DNA from: Alkalicoccus daliensis
GTDB taxonomy: Bacteria; Bacillota; Bacilli; Bacillales; Salisediminibacteriaceae
NCBI RefSeq assembly: GCF_900103955.1
Contig: NZ_FNIL01000001.1
Location: 682,001-746,000 of the forward strand
Direction: 5' to 3'
DNA: 64,000 nt
Made by a program: the position numbers and the translations under genes. Shown here piece after piece: positions 17,602-26,105 of this stretch. The stretch's first letter is position 1, and each line of letters opens with the position of its first letter. The notes under the pieces were generated by a model. It was not told the origin of the DNA. It was given only the letters and a program-made list of their open reading frames with translations, and ran no database searches.

Positions 17602-18930
17602 TTAAATCGGATCAACTGCACGAATTTGTGAATAGCTCTTTTCCCTGCGTGTCAAATCAGAGAGTACTTCCCTTTCAATAACACATTCATGTCTGCCATT
17701 CTCTACAAATACAACTGCAGGTCTTAAAATACGATTATAATTATTCGCCATGGAGTATCCATACGCTCCTGTAGAAAAAACTGCAAGTATATCCCCCTGA
17801 GTTACTTTCGGGAGCAATAAATCCCATATAAGCATGTCTCCGCTCTCACAGCATTTACCCGCTACAGAAACGGTCTCTTCCAGTGCCTCTGCTGCACGAT
17901 TGGCAAGTACAGCAGTATATTCTGCCTGATAAAGCGCCGGCCGGATATTATCAGTCATACCCCCATCCACAGAAATATATGTTCTGACATCGGGAATGTC
18001 CTTTCTGGAGCCTATACTGTAAAGTGTAGTACCCGCTTCTCCTACAAGTGCTCTTCCCGGCTCAATCCAGACTTCCGGCACTGGACGATTCATGTTTTCT
18101 GCTTCATCTTTAGCAGCTTCCACCATTCTGTCTATATACACATGAAGAGGAAGCGGTTCATCACCTGCTGCATAGCGAATTCCAAAGCCGCCGCCGACAT
18201 TTAAAACTTTTGGATAATAATTAAACTCTGTATCCCATTTTTTGATAGAGCGGTAAATTTCTTTTACTGCCTCTTCAAAGCCCTCTGCTCTGAAGATCTG
18301 GGAACCTATATGAGAATGCACTCCCTGCAGTTTTAAATAGTCATGCGCGAGAATTGTTTTAATTGCTTTATCCGCCTGACCGCTGTTTAAATCAAAACCA
18401 AATTTAGAGTCCTCCTGGCCTGTAGAAATATATTCATGAGTGTGCGCCTCCACCCCGGGAGTGATACGGATTAAAACTTCCATTTCCGTTTTTTCCGTTT
18501 CGGTAAGGGCCATCAGCCAGCTCAGTTCAGTAAAGTTATCCACTACTATACAGCCGATTTTTTCTTTTACTGCCATTTCAAGTTCCTGCGGTGTTTTGTT
18601 ATTACCATGAAAATGAATTCTTTCTGCAGGAAAACCAGCTTCCAGAGCTGTAAATAATTCTCCGTCAGAACACACATCAAGACTTAAGCCTAATTCGTCT
18701 GCAAGTTCCATCATTGCAATACAGCTGAATGCTTTCGATGCATAGGCAATTTGGTAATTCACCTGCTGCGCCCGGAAAGCTTCATGAAACTGCTCTGCGC
18801 GATCACGAATATCCTTTACATCATATACGAATAAAGGTGTGCCGTATTTTTCAGCAAGGGTGATAGTATCCACCCCTCCTATTTCCAGGTGGCCTTGTTC
18901 ATTTATTATCTGTGTACCATACATACTCAT
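17602..18930 (-). CDS. lysA: Diaminopimelate decarboxylase
   Basis: PLP enzyme converting meso-diaminopimelate to lysine, the last step of lysine synthesis. The TIM-barrel PLP domain carries the lysine in YASKAFS. The glycine-rich phosphate loop is NVGGGFGIRY, and the EPGRALVGEAG and CCESGDMLI motifs (the latter with the active-site Cys) are intact. I chose the ATG at 18930 (442 residues), with AGAAGGAG 10 bases upstream; a start at 18987 would lie in the riboswitch terminator region. Control by the lysine riboswitch upstream fits its role. In B. subtilis the spoVA operon follows lysA on the other side; here the leader is followed by pdp. Confidence 0.96.
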   Translation of the reverse strand: MSMYGTQIINEQGHLEIGGVDTITLAEKYGTPLFVYDVKDIRDRAEQFHEAFRAQQVNYQIAYASKAFSCIAMMELADELGLSLDVCSDGELFTALEAGFPAERIHFHGNNKTPQELEMAVKEKIGCIVVDNFTELSWLMALTETEKTEMEVLIRITPGVEAHTHEYISTGQEDSKFGFDLNSGQADKAIKTILAHDYLKLQGVHSHIGSQIFRAEGFEEAVKEIYRSIKKWDTEFNYYPKVLNVGGGFGIRYAAGDEPLPLHVYIDRMVEAAKDEAENMNRPVPEVWIEPGRALVGEAGTTLYSIGSRKDIPDVRTYISVDGGMTDNIRPALYQAEYTAVLANRAAEALEETVSVAGKCCESGDMLIWDLLLPKVTQGDILAVFSTGAYGYSMANNYNRILRPAVVFVENGRHECVIEREVLSDLTRREKSYSQIRAVDPI

Positions 18931-18969
18931 ATTAAAAACACTCCTTCTGTAAAAATCCCCAACAAAAAA

Positions 18970-18999
18970 GGAAATGAATGATGACAACCATTCATTTCC
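18970..18999 (-). terminator. Lysine-riboswitch terminator
   Basis: Minus-strand GGAAATGAATG / CATTCATTTCC hairpin, 8-nt loop, then TTTTTT, about 40 bases before the lysA ATG. A second copy of the 5' arm (GGAAATGAAT, 19011-19002) lies immediately upstream. Confidence 0.9.
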
Positions 19000-19020
19000 C
19001 GATTCATTTCCGAGTCGAAA

Positions 19021-19187
19021 AAAGATAGTTCTCCACAGTTACCCGTGACAGTGACACAATTATTCATTGTGCCCCCAGGAAAATAACTCAGGCAAGAAAT
19101 TCTCCTTCGGCAGAACTACCTTTTTACTCCGATCTATACGCACCTGACGTTCCCGGAATATACTTATTAGTTCTGCACCTCTATCTC
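19021..19187 (-). promoter_or_regulatory. Lysine riboswitch (L box)
   Basis: Minus-strand aptamer between AGATAG (19186-19181) and CTATCT (19028-19023), which form the closing P1 stem. Conserved blocks are present: GATAGAGGTGC, AAGTAT, TGCCGAAGG, CCTGGGGGCA, TGTCACTGTCA and GGAGAACTATCTT. Its location before lysA and the following terminator indicate repression by lysine. Confidence 0.93.
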
Positions 19188-19207
19188 ATATTCAATTAAT
19201 TTGCTCA

Positions 19208-19236
19208 ACCATAGCACATAGCAGATAATAAATCAA
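19208..19236 (-). promoter_or_regulatory. Candidate promoter of lysA
   Basis: Minus-strand TTGATT, 17-bp spacer, TATGGT, about 20 bases before the riboswitch. Confidence 0.5.
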
Positions 19237-19263
19237 GCAGTACAAATTCACATGAAAAATTAT

Positions 19264-20565
19264 TTAACGAATGACTTTATAAATCAATGGCAGATCATCA
19301 GGCTTTCCTGACGAAATTTCATAGGCCTGTAAAGCTTTTTCTGTGGAATCCTTCGGCTCTTCCTCTTCAGAATGCAGGACCAGAAGTGTCTCCCCTGCTT
19401 TTACATGATCTCCTATTTTTTTCTTTAAGGAGATTCCGACCCCGTGATTGATTTCGCTTTCTTTCGTAGCTCTGCCTGCCCCAAGATACATGGCTGCAAC
19501 TCCGATAGAGGCTGCATCTATTGCATTCACATATCCTTCTTCCTGTGCCTTTACTTCAACAGCGTAAGGAGCTGAAGGAAGCAGAGATAAATCGTCTATC
19601 ATAGCAACGTCTCCGCCCTGCGCAGCAACGAATGTTCTAAAAGCTTCAAACGCTTTTCCGTTATCAATATTCTCCTCGATTTGTTTATATGCTGCATCAT
19701 AATCCGGGAATACTTTTGCAAGAACAGCCATATGGGCGGATAATTCTAAGGAAAGTTCTCGTAAATCATTCACTTTTGCCCCTTGTAATACTTCCACAGC
19801 TTCTCTGATTTCATTGGCATTTCCTACTTCATAACCAAGCGGCTGATTCATATCACTGATTACTGCAATTGTGTTTCTTCCCAGGTTTTTTCCGATAGCA
19901 ACCATTTCCCGGGCCAGCGCTTCAGAATCTTCCAGTGTTTTCATGAAAGCACCTGATCCTGTTTTCACATCGAGCACGATACTGTCTGCGCCAGAAGCAA
20001 TTTTTTTACTCATAATGGAGCCCGCGATTAATGGTATAGAATCAACAGTAGCAGTTACATCTCTGAGTGCATAAAGTTTTTTATCAGCCGGTGCTAAATT
20101 TCCTGTCTGGCCGGCTACAGCTAATTTATTTTTATTTACATTTGCAATAAATTCATCTTTGGTGATTTCAACATTAAACCCCGAAATGGACTCCAGTTTA
20201 TCTATCGTTCCGCCTGTATGGCCCAGCCCGCGTCCGCTCATCTTTGCGACAGGAACTCCTACAGAAGCTACCATCGGCCCAACCAGGAAGCTTATTTTAT
20301 CTCCTACACCGCCAGTAGAATGTTTATCCACCTTATGCCCCTGTATCGAAGACAGATCAATGGTTTCTCCTGAGTCTACCATAGCCTGCGTCAAAACTGC
20401 AGTTTCCTTATCTGACATACCCTGAAAATAAACTGCCATCATTAGAGCAGAAACCTGGTAGTCAGGTATGTCCCCTGTCGTATATCCATCAACAAAGTAA
20501 CGAATCTCTTCTTCAGTTAAAGCATTCCCGTTTCTTTTCTTTTCTATAACATCCACCATGCGCAT
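19264..20565 (-). CDS. pdp: Pyrimidine-nucleoside phosphorylase
   Basis: Phosphorolysis of uridine, thymidine and deoxyuridine to the base and (deoxy)ribose 1-phosphate. The 433-residue sequence starts [13 protein letters not shown] and includes the thymidine/pyrimidine phosphorylase signature [18 protein letters not shown] and the [11 protein letters not shown] phosphate region. GGAGG is 8 bases before the ATG. Last gene of the deoB-punA-punA-pdp salvage operon, so the sugar phosphate can pass to phosphopentomutase. Confidence 0.95.
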   Translation of the reverse strand: MRMVDVIEKKRNGNALTEEEIRYFVDGYTTGDIPDYQVSALMMAVYFQGMSDKETAVLTQAMVDSGETIDLSSIQGHKVDKHSTGGVGDKISFLVGPMVASVGVPVAKMSGRGLGHTGGTIDKLESISGFNVEITKDEFIANVNKNKLAVAGQTGNLAPADKKLYALRDVTATVDSIPLIAGSIMSKKIASGADSIVLDVKTGSGAFMKTLEDSEALAREMVAIGKNLGRNTIAVISDMNQPLGYEVGNANEIREAVEVLQGAKVNDLRELSLELSAHMAVLAKVFPDYDAAYKQIEENIDNGKAFEAFRTFVAAQGGDVAMIDDLSLLPSAPYAVEVKAQEEGYVNAIDAASIGVAAMYLGAGRATKESEINHGVGISLKKKIGDHVKAGETLLVLHSEEEEPKDSTEKALQAYEISSGKPDDLPLIYKVIR

Positions 20566-20577
20566 TTTTACGTCCTC

Positions 20578-21417
20578 CTATTTTACCAGTGCATTCCAGT
20601 CCCCTGCTGCCAGGACACTGCGCACGAGCTTTTTAAAAGCAGGTTTCGCTTTCGCGGCTACTTCCATTACTTCTTCATGGGTGATTCCATCAATTTCTTC
20701 TCCGACTGCCATGTCAGTAATACAGGAAATACCAAGGACCTGCATATCCATATGACGCGCAACGATTGTTTCAGGAACTGTAGACATACCCACTACATCA
20801 GCCCCGCACAAACGAAGCATTTTTAATTCCGCACCGGCCATATAAGTGGGTCCACTTACAGCTGTATATATTCCCTTCCGGACATTAAGGTTGATATCCG
20901 ATGCGGAAGTTTCCGCAAGATGAATCAACTCCCTGCTGTAAGCCTGACTCATATCAGGAAACCTCTCACCTAAAGCATTATTATTTTCTCCAATAAGAGG
21001 ATTTCCTCCAGTATTATTAATATGATCTGTAATAAGCATTAAATCTCCTGGAGCAAATTCTTTGTTCATACTTCCGCATGCATTCGTGACAATCAGACTC
21101 GTACATCCTGCTGCCTGCATTACGCGAACGGGAAAAGTAACTTCCGCCATAGAATATCCTTCGTAATAATGAAATCTTCCCTGCATCGCAAGGACAGGGA
21201 CTCCCTCTAAAAACCCTGCCACGAGCTGTCCCTTATGGCCTTCGACCGTTGATACTGGAAAATGCGGGAGGCTCTCGTAAGGAAAAACTACTGGATTATC
21301 TATATCATCAGCCAATTCTCCTAACCCGGAGCCTAAAATAAGTGCTGCTGCAGGCTGGAAATCCAGCTTACTCGTGATCGCTTCAGCAGCTTCTTTAATA
21401 AATGATTGCTGCATCAA
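20578..21417 (-). CDS. Purine-nucleoside phosphorylase (second tandem copy)
   Basis: PNP-I/PunA-family enzyme splitting purine nucleosides with phosphate. The 279-residue protein shows LGSGLGELA, VEGHKGQLV, MQGRFHYYEG, the NACGSMN segment and the MSTVPETIVARH motif, all matching the trimeric PNP family. It lies 9 bases downstream of a related PNP gene and 12 bases upstream of pdp. The NACG/TYMAGAELKMLR residues differ from the NAAG/SYETPAEVRMLR of the neighbour around the base-binding region, suggesting different purine preference; that is inference. Confidence 0.93.
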   Translation of the reverse strand: MMQQSFIKEAAEAITSKLDFQPAAALILGSGLGELADDIDNPVVFPYESLPHFPVSTVEGHKGQLVAGFLEGVPVLAMQGRFHYYEGYSMAEVTFPVRVMQAAGCTSLIVTNACGSMNKEFAPGDLMLITDHINNTGGNPLIGENNNALGERFPDMSQAYSRELIHLAETSASDINLNVRKGIYTAVSGPTYMAGAELKMLRLCGADVVGMSTVPETIVARHMDMQVLGISCITDMAVGEEIDGITHEEVMEVAAKAKPAFKKLVRSVLAAGDWNALVK

Positions 21418-21426
21418 AATATCCTC

Positions 21427-22239
21427 CTATAGTTTTTTAATGATTGATTTTACCAGCGTCAGAAAATCCTGCTTCACCAGTTCCGTAGTTTCCATGACTT
21501 CATCATGAGTTAATGGCTGATCTAAAATACCGGCTGCCATATTGGAGATGCAGGAGATTCCAAGTACTTCAATTTCACTGTGGCGTGCTACAATTACTTC
21601 AGGTACTGTAGACATTCCAACCGCGTCTCCTCCCATTTTTCTAAGCATACGGACTTCTGCCGGAGTTTCGTACGAAGGTCCAGTTGTCCCTACATAGACT
21701 CCCTTCTGCACAGTTACATTTTGCTCCTCAGCTGCACTCTCAGCCAGGTCTAATAATTCCCTGCTGTATGCATTCGACATATCTGGAAAACGCACTCCCT
21801 GAGAATCATCATTTTTTCCAATCAACGGATTTGTTCCAAATTGATTAATATGATCTTTTATCAGCATCAGGTTTCCCGCCTCAAAATTTTCATTAATTCC
21901 ACCGGCTGCGTTTGTGACAATCAATTTTTCTACCCCAATTGCCTTCATTACCCGTACCGGCAATGTTACAAGAGACATGTCATAACCTTCGTAAAAATGA
22001 AACCTTCCCTGCATGGCAACTACAGTTTTTCCTTCTAATTCACCTATGACAAGCTGGCCTTTATGTCCAGCTACTGTGGATGACGGAAATCCTGGTATAT
22101 CCTGGTATTTAATTACAGTGGGAGAAGTAATCTCCTCAGCGAGAACGCCCAACCCTGATCCTAAAATAAGACCTATCGTTGGTTTAGCTCCATTTAACTT
22201 AGATTCAATCGTATTTTTTGCTTCAATTAAAGAATTCAT
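21427..22239 (-). CDS. punA: Purine-nucleoside phosphorylase (first tandem copy)
   Basis: Guanosine/inosine-type purine-nucleoside phosphorylase, the likely equivalent of B. subtilis PupG. The 270-residue sequence contains LGSGLGVLA, VAGHKGQL, MQGRFHFYEGY, the VTNAAGGINENF base-binding segment and the SYETPAEVRMLR and MSTVPEVIVARH motifs. It comes directly after deoB and before the second copy. Its closeness to the usual PNP signature, more so than the downstream copy, suggests it is the ancestral gene of the pair. Confidence 0.94.
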   Translation of the reverse strand: MNSLIEAKNTIESKLNGAKPTIGLILGSGLGVLAEEITSPTVIKYQDIPGFPSSTVAGHKGQLVIGELEGKTVVAMQGRFHFYEGYDMSLVTLPVRVMKAIGVEKLIVTNAAGGINENFEAGNLMLIKDHINQFGTNPLIGKNDDSQGVRFPDMSNAYSRELLDLAESAAEEQNVTVQKGVYVGTTGPSYETPAEVRMLRKMGGDAVGMSTVPEVIVARHSEIEVLGISCISNMAAGILDQPLTHDEVMETTELVKQDFLTLVKSIIKKL

Positions 22240-22259
22240 TTTATCGGCTCCTTTTGTGA

Positions 22260-23444
22260 TTATTTTAAGTCTGCTAAAAAACTGGTACCATGCTGCGGAA
22301 TTTTCACATTAAAGTTTTCTGCAATAGTAGCGCCAACGTCTGCAAAAGTTGCTCTAGTGTTTAATGAAGCTGGCTTCTGCAGTTTTTTGCTGTATGCTAG
22401 CAGGGGTACAAATTCCCTCGTGTGATCCGTTCCGTGATGGACCGGGTCATTTCCATGGTCGGCAGTGATAATTAGTAAATCATCTTCTCTTAACATTTCC
22501 ATCACCTTTGGAAGACGGGCATCATATTCTTCTAAAGCTTTTCCATACCCAATAGGATCTCTGCGGTGTCCAAACTTCGCATCAAAGTCTACGAGATTCA
22601 GGAAGCTCAGCCCGGTGAAATCCATTTCCAGCGTTTCTTCCAGTTTGTCCATTCCGTCCATATTTGATTCAGTTCTCAGTGATTCAGTTACACCTTCCCC
22701 GTCAAAAATGTCGGAAATTTTTCCGATGGAAATGGAATCGAAACCACTGTCAGCGAGTTCATTCATCACGGTTCTCCCGAAAGGTTTTAATGCATAATCA
22801 TGACGATTAGGAGTTCTTTCCCAATTGTTAGGCGTGCCTATAAAAGGCCGTGCAATAACACGTCCAATCATATAAGGATCTTCTAACGTCATTTCTCTTG
22901 CCATTTCACAGATTTCCCAAAGTTCTTTTGGAGGGATAACTTCTTCATGAGCTGCAATTTGCAGCACAGAGTCTGCAGATGTATATATAATCAGATCTCC
23001 TGTCTTTACATGTTCTTCTCCCAATTCATCTAAAATTTCCGTACCGGAAGCTGCTTTATTACCAAGCACTTTCCTTCCCGTTTTTTCTTCAATTTCATTG
23101 ATAAGCGCTGGAGGAAAACCATCTGGAAAAGTTCGGAAAGGTTTGTCAATGTGAAGCCCCATGATCTCCCAGTGACCTGTCATTGTATCTTTTCCTGCGG
23201 ACAGCTCGGCCATTTTCCCGAAATATGCCAATGGAGATATTGTTTCCTGTCCCCCCATATATTCCTTCACTTTTGTGAGACCCAGCTTATCCATATTAGG
23301 CATATGGAGTCCTTTCATTTTTTCAGCTATGTGACCGAGTGTGTCTGCCCCGTTGTCATTAAATTCAGCCGCATCAGGTGCTTCTCCTATTCCTACAGAA
23401 TCCATTACGATAAGAAAAATTCTTTTAAAATTATGTGATGTCAT
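22260..23444 (-). CDS. deoB: Phosphopentomutase
   Basis: Manganese enzyme interconverting ribose 1-phosphate and ribose 5-phosphate (and the deoxy forms), linking nucleoside salvage to the pentose phosphate pathway. The 394-residue alkaline-phosphatase superfamily protein has the metal-binding [13 protein letters not shown] start, the DTMTGHWE phosphoacceptor-threonine segment and the ITADHGNDP metal site. First gene of the salvage operon, with GGAGGGG before the ATG. Called drm in B. subtilis, where dacF and the spoIIA operon lie beyond pupG; here the second PNP gene and pdp follow instead. Confidence 0.96.
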   Translation of the reverse strand: MTSHNFKRIFLIVMDSVGIGEAPDAAEFNDNGADTLGHIAEKMKGLHMPNMDKLGLTKVKEYMGGQETISPLAYFGKMAELSAGKDTMTGHWEIMGLHIDKPFRTFPDGFPPALINEIEEKTGRKVLGNKAASGTEILDELGEEHVKTGDLIIYTSADSVLQIAAHEEVIPPKELWEICEMAREMTLEDPYMIGRVIARPFIGTPNNWERTPNRHDYALKPFGRTVMNELADSGFDSISIGKISDIFDGEGVTESLRTESNMDGMDKLEETLEMDFTGLSFLNLVDFDAKFGHRRDPIGYGKALEEYDARLPKVMEMLREDDLLIITADHGNDPVHHGTDHTREFVPLLAYSKKLQKPASLNTRATFADVGATIAENFNVKIPQHGTSFLADLK

Positions 23445-23547
23445 TTTATTACCCCTCCGATAATTAGAATTTCTAGTATATTTCCCTCTCTAATGCTAAC
23501 ACTAACATGCATCGTTGTCTGAAGTCAGACTTCTTTTTATCCCCTTT

Positions 23548-24435
23548 TTAAGCACGGGGGTGAAATTTAGTGTAGACATCCTTCATACGCATTTTTGTTA
23601 CATGTGTATAAATTTGAGTGGTGGAAATATCTGCATGCCCCAGCATTTCCTGTACAGCTCTCAGATCAGCACCATTTTCCAGTAAGTGTGTAGCAAATGA
23701 ATGTCTGAGCATATGTGGCGTAAGTTCTTTTTCGATTTCAGCATCGTCAGCAAGCTTTTTAAGAATCTTCCAAAAACCCTGTCTCGATAAAGATCGACCA
23801 TGATGGTTGACGAAAACAAATTCATGCTCCTTTTTAACAAGCTGAGATCTGCTTTCGTTTAAATATTTTTCCATAGCTTCCACTGCATGGTTGCCTAAAG
23901 GAATAATTCTTTCTTTATTTCCTTTCCCGAGACATTGCACAAAACCCATAGAAAGATGTAGGTCTGAAAGTTTAATGCTGCACAGCTCCGTAACCCTCAT
24001 TCCAGTTGCATAAAGCAGTTCAAGCATTGCTTTATTTCTTCGGTCAAGCGGTGAATTGGAAGCCGGAAGCTCCAAAAGAGTATCCACTTCTTTCATGGAC
24101 AGCACTTTAGGCAGCCTTCTTTCCAGTCTGGGTCTGTCAACATGAAGGGTTGGGTCTGCAGAAGTGAATTTTTCCCTCACTAAAAACTGGTGAAAAGAAC
24201 GCACAGAGGACAGCATTCTGGATACTGAAGTCGAAGCACGCCCCAGATCATGAAGATAATGAAGAAACGCAAGCACATGCGCTTTGTTTACCTGCTCCCA
24301 ATTTTTTAATAGCTCTACTTTCTGAAGATAATCCTGATACTTTTTCAAATCCCGGCGATATGCCTTGGATGAGTTTACTGCCAAGCCTTTTTCTACTACA
24401 AGAAAGTTCATATATTCTTCAATCTCGTTATTCAG
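23548..24435 (-). CDS. xerD: Tyrosine recombinase XerD
   Basis: Site-specific recombinase acting at dif with XerC to resolve chromosome dimers. An N-terminal SAM-like core-binding domain (about residues 1-90) precedes the catalytic domain with Arg in ATGMRVTELC, HMLRHSFATHLLE (His and Arg), and LGHADISTTQIYTH with the nucleophilic Tyr. The first ATG (24411) would remove about eight N-terminal residues and has only a weak ribosome site. Upstream codons read LNNEIEEY, like normal XerD, and AGGTGAG lies five bases before an in-frame CTG at 24435. That start gives 295 residues, the usual length, so I chose it. Confidence 0.93.
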   Translation of the reverse strand: MNNEIEEYMNFLVVEKGLAVNSSKAYRRDLKKYQDYLQKVELLKNWEQVNKAHVLAFLHYLHDLGRASTSVSRMLSSVRSFHQFLVREKFTSADPTLHVDRPRLERRLPKVLSMKEVDTLLELPASNSPLDRRNKAMLELLYATGMRVTELCSIKLSDLHLSMGFVQCLGKGNKERIIPLGNHAVEAMEKYLNESRSQLVKKEHEFVFVNHHGRSLSRQGFWKILKKLADDAEIEKELTPHMLRHSFATHLLENGADLRAVQEMLGHADISTTQIYTHVTKMRMKDVYTKFHPRA

Positions 24436-24833
24436 CTGAACTCACCTCATTTTCCGGATTTCACGCTTTCAGCATACCATAATATGCACTAACGTGCATT
24501 AGCATTTGAAAAAATGTAATTTCATTAACTGATGGTAATATTGTCTTCACGTTAACAAAAATCGTTGTTATTATTAGTTTTTTTCTTAGGAGGAGAAGGT
24601 TAATTTTTTGCTTCGCGGATTCAATAGGGAGACTTCAAATGAATATGATGATAATTTCAAATCCTGTTATTAAATTCGAACTATTTTTAATTCACTGAAC
24701 CAAATTTATTATCAGGTTTTCTGAAAATACAGAAAGTGCATTAAATAAATTCTACATAATGTCTGTTATATATTAGAAGGAACGAAAAGAAAGGAATAAT
24801 GAATTCGAATCTTGCTATTAATTCCCACTAAAA
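24436..24833. other. Non-coding gap between xerD and fur
   Basis: About 400 bases. B. subtilis carries the small gene yqzK here; no equivalent is seen on the minus strand. On the plus strand an AGGAGGAGAAGG site precedes a TTG (24608) opening a 21-codon frame ending at 24673. Its reality is doubtful. Confidence 0.45.
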
Positions 24834-24861
24834 AAAGGAGCTTTAAATAACCAGCTCCTTT
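24834..24861 (-). terminator. Terminator after fur
   Basis: Minus-strand AAAGGAGCT / AGCTCCTTT stem with a 10-nt loop running into seven T residues. Confidence 0.87.
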
Positions 24862-24872
24862 CACAAACTATT

Positions 24873-25307
24873 TTATTTGCACCTGTGACATATCCCATGA
24901 AAAGTTAACCGATGATCTTTTATTTCAAAATTCCATCTTGTTTCAACTTCTTTTTCTACATCGTCCAGTAAATCTTCTTGAATTTCATCCACAGACCCAC
25001 ATTCCAGGCAGACTAGATGATGATGAAAATGTGCAGCTCCTTCTTGCCGTAAATCATACCGGGAAACACCGTCTCCAAAATTTATTTTATCAACTACTTT
25101 TAATTCAGTCAGTAATTCAAGTGTCCTATAGACGGTAGCCAGCCCAATTTCCGGATACTTTTCTTTTACGAGCATATATACATCCTCAGCACTTAAATGA
25201 TCGTCCTCATGCTCAAGCAGCACTCTTACGGTTGCTTCACGCTGCGGTGTTAACTTGTAACTCTGGGAATGCAGCTGCTTTTTAATTCGATCTATACGTT
25301 GCTCCAT
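24873..25307 (-). CDS. fur: Ferric uptake regulator Fur
   Basis: Iron-responsive repressor of the Fur family. The 144-residue protein has an N-terminal winged helix (about residues 1-85, with LTPQREATV and IGLATVYRTLELL) and a C-terminal dimerisation domain. The latter has the AHFHHHLVC metal region and structural zinc Cys pairs C100/C103 and C140/C143. I chose the ATG at 25307 with GGGGGA upstream; earlier in-frame ATGs lie at or before the predicted transcript start. A consensus promoter and a perfect Fur box lie upstream, so Fur probably controls its own gene. Fur rather than PerR or Zur is supported by position between xerD and nudF. Confidence 0.93.
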   Translation of the reverse strand: MEQRIDRIKKQLHSQSYKLTPQREATVRVLLEHEDDHLSAEDVYMLVKEKYPEIGLATVYRTLELLTELKVVDKINFGDGVSRYDLRQEGAAHFHHHLVCLECGSVDEIQEDLLDDVEKEVETRWNFEIKDHRLTFHGICHRCK

Positions 25308-25382
25308 AATATGTTTATCCCCCAATCGATGTATCACAAAGATACATTCATATGAAACAGGGAAAGCCCCTCTTCTTATTGT

Positions 25383-25412
25383 ATTATAAGCTTGTTTAAA
25401 AATCACTGTCAA
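25383..25412 (-). promoter_or_regulatory. Sigma-A promoter of fur
   Basis: Minus-strand TTGACA and TATAAT, both full consensus, with an 18-bp spacer. The start site would be near 25376, about 70 bases before the fur ATG. Confidence 0.85.
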
Positions 25413-25413
25413 A

Positions 25414-25428
25414 TGATAATGATTATCA
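25414..25428. promoter_or_regulatory. Fur box upstream of fur
   Basis: TGATAATGATTATCA, a perfect 7-1-7 Fur operator, one base upstream of the -35 hexamer of the fur promoter. Confidence 0.85.
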
Positions 25429-25451
25429 TGATAATTTAATAATTATTATAA

Positions 25452-25997
25452 TTAAGCTTTGTTATACTGCTTCAATTCCCAATACTGAATGGCATAAATT
25501 GTTTTTGCGTCGTGAATCTCGCCGCTTCTAATTAATTTTTTTGCTTCCGTCAAAGTTACATCCATACGTTCTACAAACTCATCTTCGTCTGTATGCACTT
25601 CGCCCTGCCTTAAATTTTCAGCTTCATATACATACACAAGCTCATTGGCAAATCCCGGGCTGGTATAAAACGAATCACACTCTTTCAGTATCCCTGCAAT
25701 AATTCCCGTTTCCTCTTCCAATTCCCTTTTCGCACAATCTTCAGGTTTTTCTCCTGCATCCAGTTTTCCGGCAGGGATTTCAATGATGGATTTCTTAAGT
25801 GCTTTTCTATATTGACGTACCATAACCATTTTATTCTCTCCAGTAATACAAATAACTGCGACTGCTCCGGGATGATTTACTATTTCTCTTTTGCTGTGTG
25901 AGCCGTTTGGCAGCACTACCTCCTGCAGTTCAAGGTCAATTATCTTCCCTTTATAAATTGATTCAGTTTTAATTGTTTCTTCATACAGTTTTTTCAT
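25452..25997 (-). CDS. nudF: ADP-ribose pyrophosphatase NudF
   Basis: Nudix hydrolase splitting ADP-ribose into AMP and ribose 5-phosphate. The 181-residue sequence holds the full Nudix box starting at G77 (E83, R91-E92, E95-E96, G98). The ADP-ribose-specific flanks EIPAGKLDAGE and a Pro about 15 residues after the box (FYTSPGFANE) are also present. I chose the ATG at 25997, since AGGAG lies 8 bases upstream; the GTG three codons earlier is too close to it. Next to fur and the aldo/keto reductase gene, recalling B. subtilis yqkG-yqkF. Confidence 0.93.
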   Translation of the reverse strand: MKKLYEETIKTESIYKGKIIDLELQEVVLPNGSHSKREIVNHPGAVAVICITGENKMVMVRQYRKALKKSIIEIPAGKLDAGEKPEDCAKRELEEETGIIAGILKECDSFYTSPGFANELVYVYEAENLRQGEVHTDEDEFVERMDVTLTEAKKLIRSGEIHDAKTIYAIQYWELKQYNKA

Positions 25998-26105
25998 TCC
26001 ATCCACTCCTCATTTTATCTCTTTTCCAAGAATAGGCTATTCCTTGCGTTCCCGCAATCGTTTACGTAAAGTTGAATTTATATTGACGATTAGGAGGCGG
26101 TAAAT

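Noticed and set aside
18960-19190. T-box leader upstream of lysA
   Set aside because: No T-box AGGGTGG-type antiterminator motif; the conserved blocks are those of the lysine riboswitch.
23519-23532. GTCTGAAGTCAGAC dyad between deoB and xerD
   Set aside because: Short palindrome with a two-base centre, no U-run and no known operator match; too weak to list as a site.
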